The notes beneath the pieces are model-generated. The model ran no database searches. It saw only the letters and a list, made by a program, of their open reading frames with translations, and had not been told where the DNA came from. From Benzoatithermus sp963720725 (GTDB lineage: Bacteria; Pseudomonadota; Alphaproteobacteria; Geminicoccales; Geminicoccaceae), in NCBI GenBank assembly GCA_963720725.1, contig CAVRGN010000001.1, positions 62,001 through 126,000 of the forward strand: 64,000 nucleotides of DNA. The letters run 5' to 3'. Positions 46,839-55,686 of this stretch are shown here, piece after piece (the first letter of the stretch is position 1; every line of letters starts with the position of its first letter). Position numbers and translations under genes: made by a program.

Positions 46839-47807
46839 GTGAACGTCTGCATGGTCGGCTACGGCATGATGGGGGACTGGCATTCCCGGGCCTTCCTCGA
46901 TGCCGGCGCCGTCCTGCACACCCTGGTCGGCCGGCGGGCCGAAGCATGCCGCGATTTCGCCGGGCACTTCGGCTATCGCCGCTGGACCCTGTCGCTCGAC
47001 GAGGCGCTCGCGGACGAGGAGGTGGACGCGGTCGTCCTGGCGACTCCGAGCGACCAGCACGAGGCGCAGGCGATCCGTTGCCTGGAGGCCGGCAAGCACA
47101 CGCTGATCGAGATCCCGATCGCGATGAGCCTCGCGGGTGCGGAGCGCGTGGTGGCCGCGGGGGAGCGCAGCGGCGTGGTCTACGGACTCAGCCACCCGAT
47201 GCGCTTTCCGCCGGCGACCGGCGACCTGCTGGCGCGGACCCGGCTCGGTACCGAGCGCATCCGCCACATCGCCGGCCGCTTCTTCATCGACCGCATGGAG
47301 AACGTCGGCGCCACCGGTTATCGCCGCAGCTGGACCGACAATATCCTGTGGCACCACTTCTGCCACTTCGTCGATCTCGGTCTTTACCTGCTCGACGGCG
47401 CTCCGGTCCGGCGGGTGCAAAGCCACTACGGACCGTGCCACGAGCGCACGGGCGTGCCGATGGAATGCGCGATCCTGGTCGAGACCGAGGCGGAGCAGAC
47501 GCTCCTCGTCCACGGCTCCTACCATGCCGGCTTCCGGATCTACGACCACTTGGTCGTCACCGATCGCGACAGCTACGCTACCGATATCCTGGCGGGGAAC
47601 CTGCGGACCCGCGCCGGCACGGAGGCAATCGAGACCGAGCAAACCAATGCCGCCCGGATCATCGACGATTTCCTCGATGCGGTCCGGACCAAGCGCCCGC
47701 CATTGGCATCCGGGCCGTCGGTGCTGCCGGCGATGCGGGTACTGCAGCAGGTGCAGGACGAATGGGATCAGCGCTTTGGGGCGCGCGCCATCCCCGGCCG
47801 CCCCTAG
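46839..47807 (+). CDS. Gfo/Idh/MocA family oxidoreductase
   Basis: 322 residues from GTG 46839, following gcl directly. The Rossmann start VCMVGYGMMGDWHSRAF, the DAVVLATPSDQHEAQAIRCLEAGKHTLIEIPI block (the usual EKP motif is here EIP), and a C-terminal domain with WHHFCHFVDLGLYLL are typical. The lost lysine of the EKP motif is unusual, since that lysine binds cofactor and substrate. Family members oxidise or reduce sugars and polyols with NAD(P). Its stop overlaps the GntR gene on the other strand by four bases. The substrate is unknown; a sugar acid is plausible from context. Confidence 0.87.
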   Translation: MNVCMVGYGMMGDWHSRAFLDAGAVLHTLVGRRAEACRDFAGHFGYRRWTLSLDEALADEEVDAVVLATPSDQHEAQAIRCLEAGKHTLIEIPIAMSLAGAERVVAAGERSGVVYGLSHPMRFPPATGDLLARTRLGTERIRHIAGRFFIDRMENVGATGYRRSWTDNILWHHFCHFVDLGLYLLDGAPVRRVQSHYGPCHERTGVPMECAILVETEAEQTLLVHGSYHAGFRIYDHLVVTDRDSYATDILAGNLRTRAGTEAIETEQTNAARIIDDFLDAVRTKRPPLASGPSVLPAMRVLQQVQDEWDQRFGARAIPGRP

Positions 47808-48488
47808 GTCCGCACGGTGAGGCGGTCGAGCGCACCGCGGGTGAGGCGCTCCAGGTGGTCGAGCAGTCGGTCGGCGCTGGCGGCTGCCGCGTCCGTGTCA
47901 CCGGCGGAAATGGCGTTCAGCGTGGTGGCATGAATCCTCGAACCCTCGGGGAATGCGCCGCTGGCCTCGATCTGCGCGTACCAGAACCGGCGCGATTGGC
48001 CGTGGATGATCCCGATGGTCGTGGCGAGTGCCGCGTTGTGGGCCGCAGCGGGCTTCCGTGGCGTGAATGGTCCGCGTCGCGCTGAGGTAGCGGAGCGCAT
48101 TGCCGGCCGCAGCGGCGGCGGTGATCTCGCCGGCGAGGGCGTGCATTTCCAGACGCTCCGCATCCGAGGCGCGCTCGGCGGCCAGCCGGACGACGAGGCG
48201 CTCCAGCGGGCGGCGGACCTCTAGCAGCTCGAGCTGCTTCAGCACGTCGATCGGCGCCACCAGGACACCGCGGCGCGGATGGATCTCTACATAGCCTTCG
48301 AACTTGAGGCGCTGCAGGGCCTCGCGGATCGGCGTCCGCCCGCAGCCGAGCTGCTCGCTCAGCTGGTTCTCCGAGATCATGGAGCCCGGCCGCAGGCTTT
48401 GCGTGACGATCATCTTCTCGATGGCCAAGTATGCCGATTCAGCCAGGGATTCCGGCGGGCCGTCGCGTGGTCGAGGGTTGAAATCCAT
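47804..48488 (-). CDS. GntR-family regulator (FadR/FCD type), +1 frameshift as sequenced
   Basis: About 227 residues after correction. The DNA-binding domain is LRPGSMISENQLSEQLGCGRTPIREALQRLKFEGYVEIHPRRGVLV. The FCD effector domain starts at about residue 90 and in the first frame reaches TIHATEA; the rest (AAAHNAALATTIGIIHGQSRRFWYAQI) is in another frame. Dropping one C of a CCC run at 48050-48052 joins them. It diverges from the TRAP transporter genes and very likely regulates them in response to a sugar acid. Two inverted repeats lie between the two units. Confidence 0.82.
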
Positions 48489-48526
48489 GGCCGTACTCCG
48501 CAGCTGCGACAACATGGTTGGGACTC

Positions 48527-48590
48527 GATTGCTGTCAATCTAGCGTTTGACGTTCTGATCGCCAATTGATATGTCAGCTGTCGGTCAATT
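48527..48590. promoter_or_regulatory. inverted repeats in the GntR/TRAP intergenic region
   Basis: GATTG-CTGT-CAATC at 48527-48540 is a perfect 5-bp inverted repeat with a 4-base spacer, and AATTGA (48564-48569) is matched by TCAATT (48585-48590). The pair sits between divergent gntR and dctP, where a regulator of the FCD type would bind. Assignment is from symmetry and position only. Confidence 0.35.
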
Positions 48591-48672
48591 CGGCGTGAAC
48601 TGTCGTGTTGACGGATATTGGCGTGGGCTGACCGGCCGTCGCTCAAGGCGGGGATGGTCACATGGGGGGATC

Positions 48673-49647
48673 ATGAGGACGACAGCACTATTGCGTGGGC
48701 TGGCCTTCGGTGCGTGCCTGGCGATCGCGTTGCCGGCGAGTGCGCGCGAGCTGCGGTCCGCCGACACGCACGTCGACGGCTATCCGACGGTCGAGGCCGT
48801 CAAGTACATGGGCGAGCTGCTCAGCCAGCGGACCGACGGCAGGCTGACGATCCAGGTCTACCACTCGGCGCAGCTCGGCGAGGAAAAGGACACGATCGAG
48901 CAGACCCAGTTCGGCGCGCTCGACATGGACCGGATCAATCTGGCGCCACTCAATCAGGTGGCACCCGAGACCGTGGCCCTCGGCATGCCGTTCCTGTTTC
49001 GCGACATCGACCATCTGCACAAGGTTCTCGATGGGCCGATCGGCGAGGAGATCCTTGCGGCCATGGAGCCGCACGGCTTGATCGGGCTGGCGTTCTACGA
49101 TTCCGGCACGCGTTCCTTCTACAACTCCAAGCACCCGATCACGTCGCTGGACGACATGAAGGGCCTGAAGCTGCGCGTCATCCAGTCCGACGTGTTCATC
49201 GCCATGGTCGAGGCGCTGGGCGCCAATCCTACACCGATGCCGTTCGGTGAGGTCTACAGCGCCATTCAGACCGGCGTGGTCGATGGTGCGGAAAACAATT
49301 GGCCGAGCTACTGGAGCACGCGTCACTTCGAGGTCGCCAAGTACTACAGCCTGACCGAGCACTCGATGACGCCAGAGATGCTGGTGATGTCGAAGATGAC
49401 CTGGGACACGCTGTCGCCCGAGGACCAGCAAATCGTCCGCGAGACCGCCAAGGAGTCGGTCGGCAAGATGCGCGAGCTGTGGCAGGCGAGCGAGATCGAG
49501 GCCCACAAGGCCGTCGTCGACGGCGGCTCACAGGTCAACGAGGTCGACAAGCAGCCGTTCATCGACGCCATGGCGCCGGTCTACAAGCGGTTCGCCGCCG
49601 ATCCCAAGGTGAACGACCTGATCGAGCGGATCAAGGCGGTCCAATGA
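48673..49647 (+). CDS. dctP: TRAP transporter periplasmic binding protein (DctP family)
   Basis: 324 residues from ATG 48673 (GGGGGGA upstream). A signal peptide runs from MRTTALLRGLAFGACLAIA to ASA. The mature protein shows the family pattern: YPTVEAVKYMGELLSQRTDGRL, YHSAQLGEEKDTIEQTQFGALD, YDSGTRSFYNSKHPI, the substrate-carboxylate arginine region LKLRVIQSDVFI, and GEVYSAIQTGVVDGAENNWPSY. It delivers an acidic sugar or similar ligand to DctQM. Overlap with dctQ (ATGA) supports one operon through the catabolic genes. Confidence 0.93.
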   Translation: MRTTALLRGLAFGACLAIALPASARELRSADTHVDGYPTVEAVKYMGELLSQRTDGRLTIQVYHSAQLGEEKDTIEQTQFGALDMDRINLAPLNQVAPETVALGMPFLFRDIDHLHKVLDGPIGEEILAAMEPHGLIGLAFYDSGTRSFYNSKHPITSLDDMKGLKLRVIQSDVFIAMVEALGANPTPMPFGEVYSAIQTGVVDGAENNWPSYWSTRHFEVAKYYSLTEHSMTPEMLVMSKMTWDTLSPEDQQIVRETAKESVGKMRELWQASEIEAHKAVVDGGSQVNEVDKQPFIDAMAPVYKRFAADPKVNDLIERIKAVQ

Positions 49648-50222
49648 CCGCCCCGGCGCATCGTCCCGCGGCGGTCGCGGCGGTGCCGCCACCCCCCGGG
49701 CTACGGCGCCTGACCACGGTGCTGGGCGTGTTCGCACGCCTGGCGCTGTGGGTGAGCGGGATCGGCCTCGTCATCATGACGGCGGCGATCGGCTGGCAGA
49801 TCTTCGGCCGCTTCGTCCTCAACAACTCACCGACCTGGACGGAGCCGGTCTCGCTCCTGCTGATGCTGTACTACATCCTGCTCGCGGCGGCCGTGGGCGT
49901 GCACGAGGGCTTCCATCTCAGCCTGGACTTGTTCCGCACCCTGGTGCCGGAGGGTGTGCGGCGTGGCTTCGACTACGCCAACCACGCCGTCGTCGGCATC
50001 TTCGGTCTGGCGATGGCCTGGTACGGGGCGGCACTGGCGCGCGCCACCTGGACCAACACGATCGCAGTCCTCGATTTGCCGCAAGGGGTCAGCTACCTGC
50101 CGATCGCACTTGCCGGCGCCCTGATCGCCTTGTTCTCGCTCGAGCACCTCCTGGTCCTGTTCTCCGGTCAGCCGGACCCGATCGACGAAACGGCGCGCGC
50201 CCAAGCCGTGCTTGGGGAGTAG
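49644..50222 (+). CDS. dctQ: TRAP transporter small permease (DctQ family)
   Basis: 192 residues with four membrane helices (LWVSGIGLVIMTAAIGWQIFGRF, VSLLLMLYYILLAAAVGV, a third near residue 115, a fourth SYLPIALAGALIALFSLEHLL). The region SPTWTEPVSLLLMLYYILLAA is typical of the four-helix DctQ subunit that bridges the binding protein and DctM. Its start overlaps the dctP stop, and dctM follows after six bases. Confidence 0.92.
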   Translation: MTAPAHRPAAVAAVPPPPGLRRLTTVLGVFARLALWVSGIGLVIMTAAIGWQIFGRFVLNNSPTWTEPVSLLLMLYYILLAAAVGVHEGFHLSLDLFRTLVPEGVRRGFDYANHAVVGIFGLAMAWYGAALARATWTNTIAVLDLPQGVSYLPIALAGALIALFSLEHLLVLFSGQPDPIDETARAQAVLGE

Positions 50223-50228
50223 GGAACA

Positions 50229-51512
50229 ATGGCGACCTTGATCCTGTTCGGCACCTTTGTCGTTCTGCTGGTCATCGGCGTGCCCGTCGCCTTCGTGCTC
50301 GGCATTTCGGCGCTGGCGACGGCCGTCTACATGGGCTTGCCGCCGCTGGTGGTGTTCCAGCGCATGGCGTCGGGCATGAACGTGTTCGCCCTGATGGCGA
50401 TTCCGTTCTTCATCTATGCCGGCGACCTGATGCTCCGCGGCGCCATCGCCGAGAAGCTGGTCCGGTTCGCCTCGGCGGTGATCGGTCATCTGCGAGGCGG
50501 GCTGGGTCTGGTCAACGTGCTGGCCAGCACCTTCTTCGGCGGTGTGTCCGGCTCGGCCGTCGCCGATGCCGCCGCGGTCGGCGGCCTGATGATCCCGCAG
50601 ATGCAAAAGCGCGGCTATGCGGTCGACTACGCGGTCAACGTCACCGTGGTCTCGTCGGTGATCGCGCTGATGATCCCGCCCAGCCACAACATGATCATCT
50701 ATTCGATCTCCGCCGGCGGCTCGATCTCGATCTCCGATCTGTTCACCGCCGGCATCGTGCCCGGCCTGCTGCTCGGCGTCCTCTTGATGATCACCGCCTA
50801 TGTCGTCGCCCGGCGGCGCGGCTACCCGGCGGAGCCGTTCCCCGGCTGGCAGACCTTCGGCGCCATTTTCATCGCGGCGGTGCCGGGCCTGCTGCTCGCC
50901 GCGATCATCGTCGGCGGCGTGCGCTCGGGCGTCTTCACGGCCACCGAGAGCTCGACCATCGCCGTGCTCTACTCGATGCTGATCACCGCGATCGTCTATC
51001 GCAGCCTCAGCTGGGAAGACTTCAAGATCGCCACGCTGGGTGCGGTCCGCACGACGGCCATGGTCCTGCTCGTCATCGGCACCGCCTCGGCGTTCGGCTT
51101 CATGCTGGCGTTGCTGCAGATCCCGGCGGCGATGATCAACCTGATGACCTCGATCAGCGACAATCCGATCGTCATCTTCCTTCTGATCAACCTGATCCTG
51201 CTGGTCCTCGGCTGCTTCATGGACATGGCGCCGCTGATCCTGATCACGACGCCGATCTTCCTCCCGGTGGTCAAGCAGTTCGGCATGGACCCCGTGCATT
51301 TCGGGATCGTGCTGGTGCTGAACCTCGGCATCGGCTTGTGCACGCCGCCGGTGGGCTCGGTGCTGTTCGTCGGTTGTGCGGTCGGCAAGATCCCGATCAC
51401 CCAGGCGGTGCGGACCATCTGGCCGTTCTACATTGCCGCCTTCGCCACGCTGATGCTGGTGACCTACGTGCCGGTGATCTCGCTCGGCCTGCCGCACCTG
51501 TTCGCCAAGTAG
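50229..51512 (+). CDS. dctM: TRAP transporter large permease (DctM family)
   Basis: 427 residues with about 12 hydrophobic segments. The conserved GLGLVNVLASTFFGGVSGSAVADAAAVGG block and MIPPSHNMIIYS are signatures of the DctM subunit, the ion-coupled part of TRAP carriers. The carboxyl end has GLCTPPVGSVLFVGCAVG. It completes the dctPQM set and is followed nine bases later by the uronate-dehydrogenase-like gene, so uptake and first oxidation are probably co-expressed. Confidence 0.95.
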   Translation: MATLILFGTFVVLLVIGVPVAFVLGISALATAVYMGLPPLVVFQRMASGMNVFALMAIPFFIYAGDLMLRGAIAEKLVRFASAVIGHLRGGLGLVNVLASTFFGGVSGSAVADAAAVGGLMIPQMQKRGYAVDYAVNVTVVSSVIALMIPPSHNMIIYSISAGGSISISDLFTAGIVPGLLLGVLLMITAYVVARRRGYPAEPFPGWQTFGAIFIAAVPGLLLAAIIVGGVRSGVFTATESSTIAVLYSMLITAIVYRSLSWEDFKIATLGAVRTTAMVLLVIGTASAFGFMLALLQIPAAMINLMTSISDNPIVIFLLINLILLVLGCFMDMAPLILITTPIFLPVVKQFGMDPVHFGIVLVLNLGIGLCTPPVGSVLFVGCAVGKIPITQAVRTIWPFYIAAFATLMLVTYVPVISLGLPHLFAK

Positions 51513-51521
51513 GAGTTGCTC

Positions 51522-52340
51522 ATGACCAAGGTCGCCCTGTCCGGCGCCAGCGGCAATGTCGGCCAGTTCCTGCGTCCCGCCCTGATTGAGCGCGGTGTCG
51601 ATCTGCGCTCGTCGGGCTGGGGTGAGCCGCTCGTGCCGCTGCACCAGGGCGAGGAGGTCCTGCTCGGCGACCTGCGCGATCCGGCGGTGGTCGACCGCCT
51701 GCTCGAGGGTATCGACGTGCTGATCCACTTGGCCGGCACCAGCGTCGAGCGGCCGCTGCCGGAGATCATCGCCAACAATCTGGTGGCGCTGCACGCGGTC
51801 TACGAAGGCGCTCGCCGGCATCGGGTGAAGCGCGTCGTGTTCGCCAGTTCCAACCACACGATCGGGATGCATCCCGTCGAGGAGAAGCTGACCCTCGACT
51901 GCGACTTCCGCCCCGACGGCTTCTACGGCCTCAGCAAGATGTGGGGCGAGGGCATGGCCCGGATGTACTGGGACAAGCACGGCATCGAGGGCATCAGCGT
52001 CCGCATCGGCAGTGCCCTGGCGCGGCCGATGGAGCCGCGCCATCTCAGCACTTGGCTCGGGCACAAGGATCTGCTGCAGCTGACCATGCGCTGCATCGAG
52101 GCTACCGATATCGGCTATCTCGTGGTTTGGGGCGTGTCGGCGAACACGCGCAGCTATTGGGACAACGCCGGCGCGGAACGGCTCGGCTACCACCCGACGC
52201 AGAACGCGGAAGACCATGCCGAGGAGATCCTCAGCCGGCCAAATCCCTTGGATGCGGCGGCGCAACGCTATCAGGGCGGCGGATTCGTCACGCAGGACTT
52301 CACGCCTCGCGAGCACCGCCCGGAACGGATCATGGCATGA
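51522..52340 (+). CDS. uronate dehydrogenase-like SDR
   Basis: 272 residues from ATG 51522. The NAD-binding start is VALSGASGNVG, and catalytic residues appear as FASSNHTIGMHP (Ser110) and FYGLSKMWGE (Tyr135, Lys139), close to the positions of Agrobacterium uronate dehydrogenase (Ser111/Tyr136/Lys140 as I recall). The SVRIGSALARPMEPRHLSTWL and WGVSANTRSYWDN blocks are shared with that enzyme, which oxidises glucuronate or galacturonate to aldaro-lactones. The gene is between the TRAP carrier and an aldonate dehydratase-like gene. The true substrate may be another sugar acid or aldose. Confidence 0.82.
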   Translation: MTKVALSGASGNVGQFLRPALIERGVDLRSSGWGEPLVPLHQGEEVLLGDLRDPAVVDRLLEGIDVLIHLAGTSVERPLPEIIANNLVALHAVYEGARRHRVKRVVFASSNHTIGMHPVEEKLTLDCDFRPDGFYGLSKMWGEGMARMYWDKHGIEGISVRIGSALARPMEPRHLSTWLGHKDLLQLTMRCIEATDIGYLVVWGVSANTRSYWDNAGAERLGYHPTQNAEDHAEEILSRPNPLDAAAQRYQGGGFVTQDFTPREHRPERIMA

Positions 52341-54052
52341 CCAGGAAGACTCCCGAGCAGCTGCGCTCGCACCGGTGGTTCGGCGTCCAGGATCTGCGGG
52401 CCTTCGGGCACCGCTCGCGGATCAAGCAAATGGGCTACGGTCCAGAGGACTATCTCGGCAAGCCGGTGATCGCGATCCTCAACACCTGGTCGGACATCAA
52501 CCAGTGCCACGCGCATTTCAAGGAGCGCGTCGAGGACGTCAAGCGCGGGGTGTTCCAGGCGGGCGGCTTCCCGCTCGAGCTGCCCGCGATCTCGCTCAGC
52601 GAGCCGTTCGTCAAGCCGACCACCATGCTCTACCGGAATTTCCTGGCCATGGAGGCCGAGGAGCTGCTGCGCAGTCATCCGGTCGACGGAGCCGTCCTGA
52701 TGGGCGGCTGCGACAAGACCACACCCGGCCTGCTCATGGGTGCGATCTCGATGAACCTGCCGGCGATCTTCGTGCCCGCCGGCGCCATGTTGCGCGGCAA
52801 CTGGCATGGCCAGGTGCTGGGCTCGGGTTCCGACAGCTGGAAATACTGGGCCGAGCTGCAGGCCGGCACGATCACCATGCAGGACTGGAACGACATCGAG
52901 AGCGGTATCGCCCGCTCGGCCGGCATGTGCATGACCATGGGCACTGCCGCCACCATGACCGCGATCACCGAAGCGCTCGGCTTCTCGCTGCCCGGCGCCT
53001 CATCGATCCCGGCGCCCGATGCTGGCCACCCCCGCATGTGCGCCGAGTCCGGGCGCCGGATCGTGGAGATGGTCTGGGAGGACCTGAAGCCGTCGGACAT
53101 CATGTCGGCCGGCGGTGTGGACAACGCCATCCGCTGCCACCTGGCCATGGGCGGGTCGACCAACGCCATGATCCACCTCGTCGCCATGGCACGGCGTGCC
53201 GGCATCCCGCTGGAGCTGGGTCGCTTCGACGAGCTGGCACGGCGGGTTCCGGTGTTGGCCGATGTGCGGCCGTCGGGCCAGTACCTGATGGAGGACTTCT
53301 TCTACGCAGGCGGCATCCGGGCGCTGCTGGCGCAGCTGCGCGACGAGCTCGAGCTGGATCGCCCGACGGTGAACGGCCGCAGCCTCGGCGAGAACATCGC
53401 CGGGGCCGAGATCTTCGACGCAAAGGTCATCCACACTTTGGCCGATCCGGTGGCCAAGGAGGCTACCGCGATCCTCTACGGCAATCTGGCGCCCGACGGG
53501 GCGGTGATGAAGCCCTCGGCGGCGGACCCGCGTTTCCTCAAGCACACCGGCCCGGCCCTGGCGTTCGAGGACTACGACGCCATGATGGCGGCGATCAACG
53601 ACCCCGAGCTCGACGTCACGCCAGACCATGTGCTGGTGCTGAAGAACGCCGGCCCGGTCGGTGCGGGCATGCCGGAATGGGGCATGCTGCCCCTGCCGGT
53701 GAAGCTGCTCCGCCAGGGCGTGCGCGAGATGATGCGCATCTCGGACGCGCGCATGAGCGGCACCTCCTACGGCGCCTGCATCCTCCACGTCGCACCGGAA
53801 GCCGCGATCGGCGGACCGCTGGCACTGGTGCGCACCGGCGACCTGATCGCGGTCGACGTCGGCGCGCGGCGGCTCGACCTGCTGGTGGACGAGGCCGAGC
53901 TCGAGCGGCGCCGCGCCGGCTGGCGGCCCAAGCCGCCGCCGCCGCGAGGCTGGGGCCGCCTGTATGCCGCGCACATCCAGCAGGCCAACGAGGGCTGCGA
54001 CTTCGACTTCCTGCTCGGCACCGACCCGCTGCCCGAGCCAGAGATTCATTGA
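52337..54052 (+). CDS. IlvD/Edd-family sugar-acid dehydratase (arabonate dehydratase-like)
   Basis: 571 residues, start overlapping the previous stop (ATGA). Three iron-sulfur cysteines, in NTWSDINQCHAHF (Cys57), GGCDKTTPGLLMGA (Cys125) and AGMCMTMGTAATM (Cys198), have the spacing of [2Fe-2S] sugar-acid dehydratases such as L-arabinonate dehydratase. Lys127 in GGCDKTTP is the metal-near lysine. Such enzymes dehydrate aldonates to 2-keto-3-deoxy acids, which fits the aldolase gene that follows. The family also includes IlvD; length and context favour a sugar acid. A proline-rich stretch (KPPPPRGWG) occurs near the end. Confidence 0.88.
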   Translation: MTRKTPEQLRSHRWFGVQDLRAFGHRSRIKQMGYGPEDYLGKPVIAILNTWSDINQCHAHFKERVEDVKRGVFQAGGFPLELPAISLSEPFVKPTTMLYRNFLAMEAEELLRSHPVDGAVLMGGCDKTTPGLLMGAISMNLPAIFVPAGAMLRGNWHGQVLGSGSDSWKYWAELQAGTITMQDWNDIESGIARSAGMCMTMGTAATMTAITEALGFSLPGASSIPAPDAGHPRMCAESGRRIVEMVWEDLKPSDIMSAGGVDNAIRCHLAMGGSTNAMIHLVAMARRAGIPLELGRFDELARRVPVLADVRPSGQYLMEDFFYAGGIRALLAQLRDELELDRPTVNGRSLGENIAGAEIFDAKVIHTLADPVAKEATAILYGNLAPDGAVMKPSAADPRFLKHTGPALAFEDYDAMMAAINDPELDVTPDHVLVLKNAGPVGAGMPEWGMLPLPVKLLRQGVREMMRISDARMSGTSYGACILHVAPEAAIGGPLALVRTGDLIAVDVGARRLDLLVDEAELERRRAGWRPKPPPPRGWGRLYAAHIQQANEGCDFDFLLGTDPLPEPEIH

Positions 54053-54070
54053 GCTGAGAGAGGAACCGCC

Positions 54071-54842
54071 GTGGACCTGCCCGTCAACAGCTTCAAGCGC
54101 GCGATCAAGTCCGGCCGGTTGCAGGTCGGCCTTTGGAGCAGCCTCGCCAACAACACGACGGTGGAGATCCTGGCGGGATCGGGTTTCGACTGGCTGCTCT
54201 TGGACTGTGAGCACAGCGCCAACGAGCCGCCGATGGTCCACAGCCAGCTCCAGGCGGCGACGGGCGGCACCGCTCATCCGGTCGTGCGGCCAGCCTGGAA
54301 CGACGCCGTGATGCTCAAGCGGCTGCTCGATATCGGGGTCCAGACCTTCCTGATTCCCTATGTGCAGTCGCGCGAGGAGGCCGAGCAGGCGGTGGCGGCC
54401 GTGCGCTACCCGCCGCGTGGCGTGCGTGGCTTCGCCTCGGCTTCGCGTGCGTCGCGGTTCGGCCGCGTCAGGGACTACCACACCCGCTGCGAGGAGGAGC
54501 TGTGCGTGCTGGTCCAAGTGGAGACTCAGCAGGGCCTGGATCAATCTCGAGGCAATCGCCACGACCGACGGGGTCGATGGCGTGTTCATCGGCCCGGGCG
54601 ACCTCTCCGCCGCGATCGGCTATCTCGGTAGCCCGGCCCACCCCGAGGTGCAGCGTGTGATCGAGCAGGCGATCGCGCGAATCAAGGCCTGCGGGAGCAT
54701 TCCCGGCATTCTGACCGGAGACGAGACGCTGGCCCGACGCTATATCGACCTGGGTTGCCTGTTCACCGCGGTCGGTGCCGACGTGGCGATCCTCGTGCGC
54801 GGCTCGGAGCAGCTGGCGGCGAAATTCAAGCAGACGGCGTGA
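54071..54842 (+). CDS. HpcH/HpaI-family aldolase, +1 frameshift as sequenced
   Basis: 256 residues after correction, from GTG 54071 (AGAGAGGA upstream), the length of E. coli GarL. Active-site features are LDCEHSANE (His), VVRPAWND (Arg), LVQVETQQGLD (metal Glu) and, in the second frame, FIGPGDLSAAIG (metal Asp). One extra base at 54542 separates QQGLD from NLEAIATTDGVDG; removing it gives the normal family order. These metal-dependent class II aldolases cleave 2-keto-3-deoxy sugar acids to pyruvate and an aldehyde, for example tartronate semialdehyde. That product would feed glxR directly. Confidence 0.87.
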
Positions 54843-54872
54843 GACAAGGCTCCGCCGGACAGGGAGGACGGG

Positions 54873-55658
54873 ATGCCGAAGTTCGCCGCCAATCTCACCA
54901 TGCTCTACAACGAGCACGATTTCGTCGAGCGCTTCGCCGCGGCGGCGGCCGACGGGTTCGAGGCGGTCGAGTTCCTGTTTCCCTATCCCTACCGCAAGGA
55001 ACTGCTGGCCGATCTGCTCAAGGAGCACGGCCTCACCCAGGCCCTGCACAACATGCCCGCCGGCGACTGGGCCGCGGGCGAGCGCGGCGTCGCCTGCATC
55101 CCCGGCCGCGAGGAGGAGTTCCACGCCGGTGTCGTCAGCGCCATCGAGTATGCGACCGCGCTGGGATGCCGGCGGGTCAACTGCCTGGCCGGCATCCCGC
55201 CCAAGGACGTGCCCGCGGTCGAGGCGCGCCGGACCCTGGTCGCCAACCTGAAGCACGCGGCGCCGGAGTTCGCCAAGGCCCGCATCATGCTGGTGGTCGA
55301 GGCGATCAACACCCGGGACATCCCGGGCTTCTTCCTCAACCGCTCGGGCCAGACGATCGAGATCATGGACGAGGTCGGCTCGGACAACCTGTTCCTGCAG
55401 TACGACTTCTACCACATGCAGATCATGGAGGGCGACCTCGTGCCGACCTTCCGCCGGCTGAAGGACCGGATCGGCCACGTCCAGATTGCCGACAATCCCG
55501 GCCGCAACGAGCCCGGCACCGGCGAAATCAACTATCCCTTCATCTTCGCGGCACTGGACGAGGCCGGCTATGACGGGTTCGTCGGCTGCGAGTACAAGCC
55601 CAAGGGGGCGACCTCTGCCGGGCTGGGCTGGTTCGCGCCCTACCGCCGCGCCGCCTGA
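54873..55658 (+). CDS. hyi: hydroxypyruvate isomerase
   Basis: 261 residues, as for E. coli Hyi. A TIM-barrel sugar-isomerase fold is seen with FAANLTMLYNEHDFVERFAA at the start, FLFPYPYRKELLADLL, LHNMPAGDWAAGERGVAC, metal-site VVEAINTRDIPGFF and QYDFYHMQIMEGDL, and GHVQIADNPGRNEPGTGEI. The enzyme interconverts hydroxypyruvate and tartronate semialdehyde. GGAGG precedes the ATG. It lies between the aldolase and glxR, in the usual gcl-hyi-glxR logic though gcl is several genes away. Confidence 0.94.
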   Translation: MPKFAANLTMLYNEHDFVERFAAAAADGFEAVEFLFPYPYRKELLADLLKEHGLTQALHNMPAGDWAAGERGVACIPGREEEFHAGVVSAIEYATALGCRRVNCLAGIPPKDVPAVEARRTLVANLKHAAPEFAKARIMLVVEAINTRDIPGFFLNRSGQTIEIMDEVGSDNLFLQYDFYHMQIMEGDLVPTFRRLKDRIGHVQIADNPGRNEPGTGEINYPFIFAALDEAGYDGFVGCEYKPKGATSAGLGWFAPYRRAA

Positions 55659-55686
55659 CTCGAACCAGCAGAAGGGACGCACCGTC

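Noticed and set aside
49827..52316. 829-residue leftward open frame
   Set aside because: Runs antisense to dctQ, dctM and the SDR gene and is low-complexity; the rightward genes have clear family motifs.
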